Below are positions 9,985 to 19,266 of a DNA stretch of 31,789 bases, in pieces. The DNA lies in assembly GCF_000485595.1 (NCBI RefSeq), contig NW_014577871.1, forward strand, positions 1-31,789, read 5' to 3'. Below the pieces are notes generated by a model. It was not told where the DNA came from. It saw only the letters and a program-made list of their open reading frames with translations, and did not search any database. Position 1 is the first letter of the stretch, and each line of letters opens with the position of its first letter. The position numbers and the translations under genes were made by a program. The stretch comes from Priapulus caudatus (Eukaryota > Priapulida > Priapulimorpha > Priapulimorphida > Priapulidae).

Positions 9985-10267
9985 TGCTATCCCCCGGGCG
10001 TGGAGGGAGGTCACGTGACAACGTTGACGATGACGTTCAAAACGTTAACCCTAACGGTAACTCTAACCACAAGAGATCCAACACCTAACCTACCACTAAA
10101 TATATATATCTCGCAGCGCTATATATAGGCATTGTGATCCACAAAAATTAATCTATGGTGTGGGGACAGATCTCATGATGCAAAAACCCTAACCCTAACC
10201 CTAACCCTAATCCTACCACTAGTGCTGCCACGTTGCGGTCACCTCCCTCCACGCCCGGGGGATAGCA
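9985..10267. mobile_element. 283-bp inverted-repeat element carrying telomere-type repeats
   Basis: Nearly perfect terminal inverted repeats of about 27 bp begin TGCTATCCCCCGGGCGTGG on the left, with the inverse CCACGCCCGGGGGATAGCA on the right. The interior contains degenerate TAACCCTAAC-like units near 10045-10075 and a clean CCCTAA array at 10185-10210. No target duplication was identified. Confidence 0.75.
10185..10210 (-). repeat. Interstitial telomere-type array (CCCTAA)n
   Basis: About four CCCTAA units in a row, the complement of the animal telomere repeat TTAGGG. It lies inside the 9985-10267 inverted-repeat element and not at a chromosome end. Confidence 0.85.
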
Positions 10268-10309
10268 TTACCCGTAAAAAAGTGCATCAGGGATTGTTAT
10301 TAAGTGACG

Positions 10310-11036
10310 TATTTTATGAGTTACTAGCTGGGCTACCCGGCGATGCCCGGGATTTTTTGGGGGTTACTGCTTTTCTGCTATTTCATGCGTTTTGTGCTAT
10401 TGCTTGCGTTTCGGCATTTCACGCGATTGCCTGCTTTTGAGCCTGACTATAGTTGAGTACTATAGGATTGCTGTTCCAGACCTGCCAACCTGTGATTCAT
10501 GAAAATAGTAAGGCTTTTCTTTTTTTGCAGCAGGCGGCCATTTTGTTTGTATGTTATGCACGCAATGAATGATGGGACTAACTCTAGATCACGCGAGAAC
10601 AACATGAATGCGTGATCCAATATGGCTGCGCCCACAATCGCCAGATATTTCTCGGCTCACAATGTAAAAAACATTAATTTTCACAAGTCGTAAAAAATCG
10701 TAAGTTTTTCAGTTTGATCGTACATTCGTAGAAACATCATGGAATTCGTAAGGAATACGAAAAAATCGTAAGGGTTGGCAGGTCTGCTGTTCTAGGATTC
10801 GTCTTGACTTTTCTGCTGCAGTGTATAGTCGAGCGCTAGGATTGCTGTTATTGTTAACTTTTCTGCTGCGCTGGAATATTTTTGGGTGAAATCTGTTGTT
10901 TGTTTTTTTGCCCTTATTTTGGCGTTTTTGTGCAAATTGTTTTTGGCCTAAAATGGTCGTCGCGTGATGCTGATTGAGAATATACCTCACGGGTGACCTT
11001 TTACTGGTCTCAAGAAGACAGACAGACAGACAGATA
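10310..11036 (+). mobile_element. Possible retroelement-derived repeat ending in (GACA)n
   Basis: Near its start is the self-complementary motif CTACCCGGCGATGCCCGGG. Duplicated segments follow (AGGATTGCTGTT and CTTTTCTGCTGC, twice each), and the end is a GACA microsatellite at about 11015-11034. An element with a short tandem-repeat tail suggests a SINE- or LINE-like insertion, but no tRNA-like head, protein or target duplication was found. It is interrupted by the hAT-like element at 10477-10786. Confidence 0.35.
10477..10786. mobile_element. hAT-like MITE with 6-bp target duplication (310 bp)
   Basis: The ends are CAGACCTGCCAACC and the inverse GGTTGGCAGGTCTG. A perfect direct repeat CTGTTC flanks it (10471-10476 and 10787-10792). 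The short open frames inside are not convincing genes. It is nested in the surrounding repeat. Confidence 0.8.
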
Positions 11037-11208
11037 GATCCGGCGATTTATTGTAGGAGATAAATACGAAAAACTCGAAAATACGAAGTGCCTGAGTGCC
11101 TGCGAAAAAAATAAGCAGCAAGTTGAGCATTTATACCTTTCAGCAGTAGTCGTGTACGACGCTTTTGTCTCTCCTTCGAAGCTAAATTTGTTTTAATAGA
11201 ACTAACAA

Positions 11209-11614
11209 NNNNNNNNNNNNNNNNNNNNNNNNNNNNNNNNNNNNNNNNNNNNNNNNNNNNNNNNNNNNNNNNNNNNNNNNNNNNNNNNNNNNNNNNNNNN
11301 NNNNNNNNNNNNNNNNNNNNNNNNNNNNNNNNNNNNNNNNNNNNNNNNNNNNNNNNNNNNNNNNNNNNNNNNNNNNNNNNNNNNNNNNNNNNNNNNNNNN
11401 NNNNNNNNNNNNNNNNNNNNNNNNNNNNNNNNNNNNNNNNNNNNNNNNNNNNNNNNNNNNNNNNNNNNNNNNNNNNNNNNNNNNNNNNNNNNNNNNNNNN
11501 NNNNNNNNNNNNNNNNNNNNNNNNNNNNNNNNNNNNNNNNNNNNNNNNNNNNNNNNNNNNNNNNNNNNNNNNNNNNNNNNNNNNNNNNNNNNNNNNNNNN
11601 NNNNNNNNNNNNNN
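11209..11614. other. Assembly gap (406 N)
   Basis: A run of N. The true length and content are unknown. It truncates the 5' part of the gene that follows. Confidence 1.
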
Positions 11615-14093
11615 CTAGCATTCTATGGGGAAAACTGCCATGTATGATGAGGACTGTTGTTAGGAAGCAGCAGCAACAACGGTTTGTTATGGAAGTCACT
11701 GCCCAAAAGGCGTACGAGATGTGGAAAGAAGCTTACCCTGACTTTCCCGGAGCTGTCTCCTTCACCGTCTTCTGCAGACTTCGGCCATCACACGTGTTGT
11801 TGCAAAGAAATATAAAACTGAATCAGTGCTTGTGTGAGTACTGTACGGATGTACTCCTTAAAATCCAATGTCTAAATCGCGCTCTACAAGCCACAGATGA
11901 CAGGGAGCTGAAGATCCGTGATAAGTATGACCAAGCAAGTTTATCGATGTGCACCAAGGGAGACAACCCATTTCACCGGCTACCATGCATCAACAGGACA
12001 TGCAACACTTGTGGTACTTTCCTGTTGGAGGATCGATTCAGAAGCGTCCTACAGAAGAATGGTGATATGATGGTCAGTTGGCAGTGTTGGGAGACACAGT
12101 CATATACACATGACGGAAAACAAAAAGAGCAAAAAAGTTCAGTTGACAAGAAGTGGAACACTAACAGCTTTCCTGGGGGAACTCGTCACAAACACGGTGA
12201 CACTTGCAAAGCATTTGTTTACTGCCAAGTGGCAGCAGGACCAGTTTACCCATCTGACGAAAAAGCTACCAAATGGTTGGTCACTTCTAGTCCTTGACTT
12301 TGCCGAGAATTATGCATGTCTCTCGCAAGATGAAATCCAGTCTGCGCATTGGGCAACTAACCAGGTCACTGTCCACCCTGTAGTGGCATATTACAACTGT
12401 CAACATGAAGATGGCACAAGTCACCTGTCGCAGGAAGCTCTTGTTTTCCTGTCTGACGACATAACCCACGATGCGCATGCTGTGCAGCATTTTGAAATGC
12501 TGTCAATCAAGCACTTGATGAAGAAGAGGGGACAGAATTTGACTCATATTGTGGAGTACACGGATGGCTGCAGTTCACAATATAAATCGAAGACGCCCTT
12601 TGCCGACATCAGTTTCTCAAAGGAGACTCACGGCGTCTCAATTGAAAGGAGCTACTTTGGATCCCGCCATGGGAAAGGGCCCAGTGACGGCGTATCTGGG
12701 GTAGTGAAATCTGCAGTACGAAGAGCTGTCATATCCCGACAGGTTGTTGTTGGAAATGCCGAGAAGATGTTCGAGTATTGTGAGAAAGAACTCAGTAGGG
12801 AAGGCTGTCAAGGACAGAGGAGGTCCTTTTTCTTCGTAAAGAAAGGGGATATCGAGAGGAAGCGTCCAACACGGGGGGTGAAAGCGTCCCTGGCTGGCAC
12901 CCGTGCCCTTCACGCTGTGAAATGTGTCGGTCCCAGAGTCCTGGACACCCGCCTTCTCTCCTGCTATTGTGATGGTTGCATTAGCGACACAGAGCAAGAA
13001 TGCATTAACAGACAGTACGTACTTCCATGGCAAAGACGCACCCCGAAGATGGCTCATAATTTGCCTGAGGCTGAAGAACCTGATACGCCGTTGGTCCCAT
13101 CTGGTGTCATTGAAGTGCCTGGTAATGCTGATGTACCTGCTGGAAGTGAAGAGAGAAATGATACCCTTGGCCTTAAAGACCTGTTGAAAAAGCTGGAAAG
13201 TGGAGGTAAATTTGAATTCAAAATACTGTAAGCCGGAAAATTTTTGCGACTTTTTTTGCAGATTCCACTCTTTTTCTCAAAGTGATATTGCACGTAAAAA
13301 TGTTGCGGATCCGCAAAAATTTTCCGGGTTACAAACTGCATCCAATGGATTAAAGGGCGTGAACATTGATCCCTGGTCCTTGGTATTCATTTTTGTCTTG
13401 TCTTATTTCAGTAGCTACACATGGTGAAGAAGATGACCATGATGACTCTTTCTCTTCCCTTGTCAAGGATGTAACTGATGAAGATTTTGCCAGTCTGATT
13501 GAATTGATAGGTGGGTCACAGTACATGTGCTTCTCCTGCCCCTTTTTATTGTTATGTACATATCTAGCCTATGCCACTTTGTTTATGTTTGACTTTCTTT
13601 TCAAAAAATAATCGTATGGAAAGCGTTCACGGTGATGATCTGTCCGACATGTCTGAGAGTAATGGTAATCAAGAAAACCGCGAGGCAAGTAGTGAACTAG
13701 GGGTGGATCCAGGATTATGGATTAGAGGAGGTGCACAAATGACTGCCAATCATAATAGTCTTGCATACTAAATCTGCATGAAAAAGAAAATTGGAACTTA
13801 CGGTACCATGCTCATTGCTCCTTTTGATACTTACAGTATAGAAAAAAACACGAGAACATGGAGAGAAGTTTCTGTCTCTAAAGTTAGCGGCTAGTGCATG
13901 TAGTGTCGGCTTTCAATTGGCATAAAAATATCCCTTAATCATGTCTCTTTCTTGATAAATTTTCCAGATTGTGAAGGATGGGTATCACGCCGTGTTCTAT
14001 ACTCGTCCTCCTAAGTTTTACATCGGCCGCATTCTTGACACGCTTTGTTGCTTGCTATTCTTTATTGCTGTTTTACTGTTGATACATGTTTGA
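11615..14093 (+). CDS. Unnamed transposase-like protein with DFAENY/TDG motifs, 5' partial, one frame offset
   Basis: The frame is open from the gap and runs through the ATG at 11644. Its residues include two Cys pairs (CLCEYC, CNTCG). Near 12131-12136, in an A6 run, the coding frame changes by one base, and the rest continues to 13205. The second part carries LDFAENYACLSQDEIQSAHW, then EYTDGCSSQYKS, then RHGKGPSDGVSG. This ordered Asp-bearing pattern is widespread in uncharacterised metazoan proteins and suggests an RNase H-fold transposase. Downstream exons are likely: 13412-13510 (acidic, spliced GT-AG from 13205) and 13968-14093 (IVKDGYHAVFYTRPP...YIGRILD, ending in a stop). An acidic exon near 13620-13705 is uncertain. 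The offset may be an inactivating indel or a homopolymer sequencing error. No target-site or terminal repeats could be assigned to it. Confidence 0.7.
13229..13331. mobile_element. Tiny palindromic MITE in an intron (103 bp)
   Basis: GCCGGAAAATTTTTGCG at the left is matched by CGCAAAAATTTTCCGGG at the right. The ends are TAA and TTA. It sits entirely within the intron 13206-13411 and also contains a GCGGATCCGC palindrome. Confidence 0.65.
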
Positions 14094-15195
14094 ACAAGGT
14101 TTGTAAACACATTGTTATTTTGGTAACTGCTGAATATCAATATTGGTAAACATATTGATTGATTGTACAAATTGCTGATGAGTCATGATAAATACTGCTG
14201 ATTGACTGTAATAGATAACTGGTGGTTGGAGCTGCTGTTGAAACTAGTTCTGTTTTCGTTGATGTGCATTTCTTTAGTCTGATCTGACAGTGTTCTGGTG
14301 AAACTGAACTCTTATTTACTTCGTCTGTCAAATATAACGCGCATAAGCCACCCCCAGAATATGGTGAAGTTGTTTTTCGTGTGTTTGTATCTTGTCTCTG
14401 CCTAACTATTTTACTCTATAAATTTATGTTGTTGTATGTAGGTGTACTTAGCAAGAATTTGGACAGTTGAGTCAGATGGATACATTATGATGTGAACCGA
14501 TCTAAAAGCCCAACCTCACGCACCATTCATGCGGAATGTGATTGAGTAGTTATACAACCACTTCTAGCTTGACTTTCTGTTTCTATGAACTGATAAGCAT
14601 TACACCACCTAAAGGAAGCTATTTCTTGCCTGCAAATAGGGCTAACTGGAGAATACCAGCAGAAAATTCTACAAAAAGTCTGTCAAACAATAACGCGCAA
14701 ATTGCTCAAATGTTGAGAAAAAAAATAAATTTTTCCAAAATGCGTTCGAGAAACTATATTTTGTATGCTGTATTGCCTTTTGTATGAAGTTCAACTTTTA
14801 TAACTTTGTTAAAATAAAGGATTTAAGAAATCTATATTTTTACCTCAGTGTTACATTTTATTACACCTTAGCTGAAAGTGACTCATATATATATATACTG
14901 TGCACGTAACTGCACACATTATATAAAAGAATTGTTTTAGTCAGCACAGGATAGTCAGCATATTATCAACGTTAAATCATTGTTATCGATTAGAAACATA
15001 TTTTGTTAGCAAGATGATATTAAATATATTGATTTTTATTGTGCCTAAACATTGACATTTGCTTATATAAATCTATTGACGTATTTTTGTATATGTACAA
15101 TTTGATAAACCATTCAATATCTATATTTAACAGTTAGCACAGTTTATAGAGAATACAACTTTCGTCCGTTTATGTTTTACTACTTGAACGACAAG
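14094..15195. other. Non-coding AT-rich stretch
   Basis: Probably the 3' untranslated region of the upstream gene to about 14840, then AT-rich spacer before the Harbinger stop codon. No Harbinger terminal repeat was identified here. No ORF is convincing. Confidence 0.4.
14813..14818 (+). promoter_or_regulatory. Possible polyadenylation signal AATAAA
   Basis: AATAAA about 720 bp after the proposed stop at 14091-14093. It would end the transcript of the DFAENY-type gene. Positional inference only. Confidence 0.35.
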
Positions 15196-16517
15196 TCACG
15201 TAAAACATACGCGTATGAGTTGCCGCCTGACATTAGCCGCTGCAACATCAATCTCTGGGTTGATGAATTCAGCAGCTTCTTCGTTTAGCACTTCTACTTC
15301 TGCCACCTCTGGCAACCTGTATGCGATAGCAAGGTTATGCATTATTGCTTCTGCAGTAAATATTTTGATTGTCCTCTCAGGAATATGCAGCAGAATGCCA
15401 CCGGATTTGTCTAGAATGCGGAATCTTGATTTCATTAATCCGAAGCATCTCTCAACAATTGATCGTGTGCGCGAATGAGCCCTGTTGTACCGCTCCTCGG
15501 CTGCTGTTTGGACGTTCTTTAGTGGAACCATTAGCCAGGACTTTAATGGATAGCCACTGTCCCCTAACAACCATGCAGCCTTCACCCAGTTCACCGTCAC
15601 TGAATTTGCGTGCTATCTTGGAGTTCGCAAGGATGAAGCTGTCGTGTGTGCTACCAGGATAGCGAGCTACGACATCTGTGATGGTCATGTTGGCATCACA
15701 GATAGCCTGTACGTTCATCGAATGATAGTTCTTTCGATTTATGTAGACATATTCCATGTCGCCAGCAGGAGCACGAATAGCTACGTGTGTGCAGTCGATC
15801 GCACCGAGGACACGGGGAAACCCTGAAATCTGGCTGAATTCATGCATCACTTTCGTTCTCTCGGTCTGCGTCTGAGGGAATTTGATCGTTGTTCTTAATT
15901 TTTCTCCGATGATCACGGACACAACTCGATGCAAACAACGACAAGCTGTCGCCTGCGATATTCCGTGCAGTTCACCCATACCCCATTGGAAGGAACCAGA
16001 TGCAAGTAGGCTTAGTGTCACTGCCAACTGGGTTACTGCTGGAGTTGCCATGCTTCGCCTTTTTGAAAAAAATACGGTTTATCAACAAACACAGTATTTA
16101 AAAAAATAAACATTGCTAATATCGCTGACAGCATTTAAACTGAATGCACTCTAGTTTAAATTTAATGTTCATTACAAATCTGCCTTTCAAGTGTACGCGT
16201 TTCAATGCAATCATTAATGTAGTAGAGCTCACTGTATAATTATACTCATTATAGTTCTGCAGGATCACCAATTTAGTATTGCATGATAATATTATATTTA
16301 TCCTAAACAAATTAGTAATTGAAACAAACCTTGTTGGTAGCTCTATTAACGGGCAAAGTTCATTTGCCAAATCCAACAATGCATGCCGAAGAAATCTGTA
16401 GCGATTGAACAGCGTGTGGTCCAGCAAATCGAATGGATCCTGTCGATCTTTAAATACACGCTCTCTGCGAATTGTTCGTCTCTGTACTATTTCTGCCGCT
16501 GCTGCAAACGCTGCCAT
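15196..16517 (-). pseudogene. PIF/Harbinger (HARBI1-like) DDE transposase, frameshifted
   Basis: Exon 1 runs 16517-16330 (starting MAAFAAAAEIVQRR) and exon 2 runs 16058-15196. The intron is GT-AG and the junction codon gives ELPTRRSMATPAVTQL, as in this family. Exon 2 has the first catalytic Asp in GAIDCTHVAIRAP, then PGSTHDSF. Near 15570-15576 the frame shifts and continues as WLLGDSGYPLKSWL (second Asp) and RSIVERCFGLMKSRFRIL (catalytic Glu). Total length is about 350 residues, the usual size. All three acidic residues survive, so the lesion looks young: either a small insertion near GGCTGCATGG or an assembly error. The partner Myb-like gene that such elements usually carry was not found, nor were terminal repeats. 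It is a dead or misread transposase and not the cellular HARBI1 gene. Confidence 0.85.
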
Positions 16518-16844
16518 CTCTTCCACTGACTTTTTGATGTATGGTGCGCGCGTGTGTGTGCGATTGACTCGCCCAAACTTACGTGGACGCTTGTCTAAGC
16601 AGGATGTCAACAGAAAGTCTTTGGTTCCAACCACCAGCCTTAAACTAGTGTATGTGTCATAAACTAGTGTAGGTGTGAACAAACACCTTTTGTTACAACA
16701 TTATAGGCACCGACTGTGCGAAAACATGCTGTTTATACACGCCGCAGTGCAGCTACGACAGCTCGTTGGTGTACTCACACAAGCGTAGCGCGTTGATGAA
16801 TCTCGACTTAAATCGCTATGTATGCGCGGGCTACGTTGACGTTA

Positions 16845-17306
16845 GCTCTAGTACTATAGCCCGCGTACATTGACTGCCGCAGGGCTATAGCACATTGTCA
16901 GCTAGAAATACCAACTACGACCTGTTACCACCTGTCCCCATGAAAAATGGATCGCAAAACGCAAAGTTATCGGGCTTTTTAACACTTATTTATCTACATG
17001 GACATCTCACCTATCTTTTTGAACACTTTACACAACTTTACAATCCCCCTCCCCTGTTTCAATTTCATCCTGGGGAGAACCCTGCAGCGTATATGGTTGC
17101 ACGTAGGATTTGGACGGAATTTACAGGAAACTGTCGGCAATAATAGGTGAAAGAGACTATAGCAACATTAAGAATTTTGTAGTAAATAGATTTCGTATTT
17201 ATTTAGCATTATATTTTCTTGAAACGCTTCAAGTGCCTGTAACTATAGCCCCCGTAAAGTTGCCGCTGGCCAGCGGCAACTGTACGCGGGCTATAGTTAC
17301 TAGAGC
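16845..17306. mobile_element. TA-flanked inverted-repeat element with subterminal hairpins
   Basis: The ends are GCTCTAGTACTATAGCCCGC and, inverted, GCTCTAGTAACTATAGCCCG. TA lies outside both. Each end also folds on itself: CTATAGCCC...GGGCTATAG at 16854-16890, and at 17242-17296 a longer hairpin centred on GCCGCTGGCCAGCGGC. The inside has no credible gene. Confidence 0.7.
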
Positions 17307-17583
17307 TAGCCATTGTATAGACATGAAGTATTGTGAGACATGTCTTCTACTTTCTAGACTTCTTTATAAAATTCTATTTAGAGAGGCTTAAATTAAAACC
17401 CTCAGTGAGGTCCAAACTTAAAGTTAATAACGTCATTATTGTATTGAGATGACTCACTCACCCAGTATCAAATATCAATGTTAGTTTATTATGTTATGTT
17501 TTCAATTTATTTATACAATTATTCAATAATTTTCAATTATACTGTGTTAATATGTTCCATGTCTAAACTAAATGTGATTTTAA

Positions 17584-18313
17584 AGGCATAATAGGCCTAT
17601 TGATTATGCAAAGTTAACGAATGCTAGAGTAACTGGCACCTTGTGTAGTTAATAAGTACATCTCCTTACATCCAAATGCGTATTGGCTTGTCCAATATCA
17701 CTGCTGGTTACTAAGAAATGTCTAATTGAAATCCGCTGTCAAACAAATCAGTTGTTTACAGTTTTAAACCGCAGCCGCCGAAGCGGGTGTGATACAGATT
17801 ATAGTGCACCGGACATTTTCGCATGCATGCTCGGACGTATGCAATGCTATCATCAGTGATTTCGATCCTTGTGGTCTGAGTGCGCATTCGTTCATGCAGT
17901 ATCTCTGTGCACTGGTAGATCATCTCCAGCTGTTACCGTTCAGCTGCTTGAAAGCTCTTGCCGCTGTATTGCGTTCAGCTGGCATGCTACCGATATTTGT
18001 AATGAACCTGGAATCCACATATGAAACACGGACCACCACTGGCACCTTCATTTTATCTGGCGTCCAAAACATACAGGCCGAACAAATGTTTTACGTCATC
18101 GCTTGACTCCTTGATGACATTTACGGCACGTAAATGATACGTTGATAAATATCAACAACCGATTTCAAGTCTTGTTTGTAATGTAACCAGCAGTGATATT
18201 GGACAAGCTAACACGTGTTTGGATGTAAGGTTATGTACTTATTAACTGCACAAGGTACCAGTTAGTCTAGCATTCGTCAACATTGCATATAAATCAATGG
18301 GCCTATTATGCCA
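17584..18313. mobile_element. TTAA-flanked element with ~125-bp terminal inverted repeats
   Basis: Positions 17585-17711 and 18187-18312 are inverted copies at roughly 90% identity, beginning GGCATAATAGGCC. TTAA lies at 17580-17583 and 18314-18317. The ~475-bp interior has one 105-codon ORF without recognised motifs. piggyBac or Kolobok mobilisation is inferred from TTAA. Confidence 0.8.
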
Positions 18314-18438
18314 TTAAGCATGCCGTTTGGCAGTACCAGTGGTTCACACTTACACATCACATGTATGATTATAATTATTCATGTTCTAAACAAACCAGTG
18401 AAATCAGCCAATGTGACCAATCTGTATGCATCACCAAC

Positions 18439-18626
18439 CAGTGAAAAAAATACACGGGGGCTCGGGGCGATTTAGCCCCCGAAATGCCAAAAGAGCCCCG
18501 GAAATGGCAAAAAGAGCCCCCGTAAATTTGCATAGAGTTCAATGCAAACCAAATTTTAGAGTGCTATTTTCATGCACGCGAGCTTGAAAAGTAGCCCCCG
18601 AAAAATAAATTTTATTTTTTTCCCTG
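18439..18626. mobile_element. hAT MITE with perfect 8-bp target duplication (188 bp)
   Basis: The ends are CAGTGAAAAAAATA and, on the other strand, CAGGGAAAAAAATA. The direct repeat TCACCAAC lies at 18431-18438 and 18627-18634. The interior has repeated AGCCCCCG/CGGGGGCT blocks, including two ~24-bp AGAGCCCC units. Confidence 0.88.
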
Positions 18627-18634
18627 TCACCAAC

Positions 18635-19266
18635 ACCCACATTATTAATGAGAACGGTAGCATGAACTCGATCTTAGATAATAGTACACTCCAGTATAAT
18701 ATACCGGACATGATACTAGTAGCACATTGTAGAGGATCCTTCTTTTTCTAATGTTAACTGATGCGTGCTTGTTGGGAAATTGAGAAGGTCGTTGCTTGTG
18801 GTTCATAACTACTGTTGTGCTCCACAAATGTTAATCATTTGGGCCATCCAACGCTCTGCAGTTTTGCAGTCACTTTCTGCTGTCTCCATGACCTCAGCAG
18901 CACAATGTAATCTGGAATGTATCAGAATCGTATGTTAATACATGCCCATTCCATAATTTCAACACTTGGGCACAATCAACGAACTAGTTAGTTGTATGAA
19001 ATTGAGGTCCTATTCACTGGTTATCCCTATTAGGCTATTAGTTTATATAGTATTATGCCAATGTTACAAATTGTATATATGCTGTATAATTCAGTCTCCC
19101 TATCAAACATTAACAAACGCTCAGTACTGATTCCTATGTTCATTTGCATTTCCTTGTAAGTAAACTTTATTGTCTGATGTCCAGATTATATTATTTTAAA
19201 CACATTTTGCATTAACGTGTTAATTCTGTATGTTTCGCACCTTACGTTGCATGTGTATTTCTTTAG
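18635..19266. other. Presumed PLAA intron or 5' flank
   Basis: AT-rich, no convincing ORF. It ends in a TTTCTTTAG splice acceptor at 19266. I searched here for the first WD40 blade of PLAA and did not find it. Confidence 0.45.

Noticed and set aside
11202-11699. A minus-strand ORF of 165 codons
   Set aside because: It is almost entirely N and therefore meaningless.
12131-12136. Programmed frameshift at A6
   Set aside because: The frame change is +1, whereas the slippery motif would give -1, and no stimulatory structure was evident.
17789-18106. A 105-codon ORF
   Set aside because: It lies inside an inverted-repeat element with no known motifs and no splice support.
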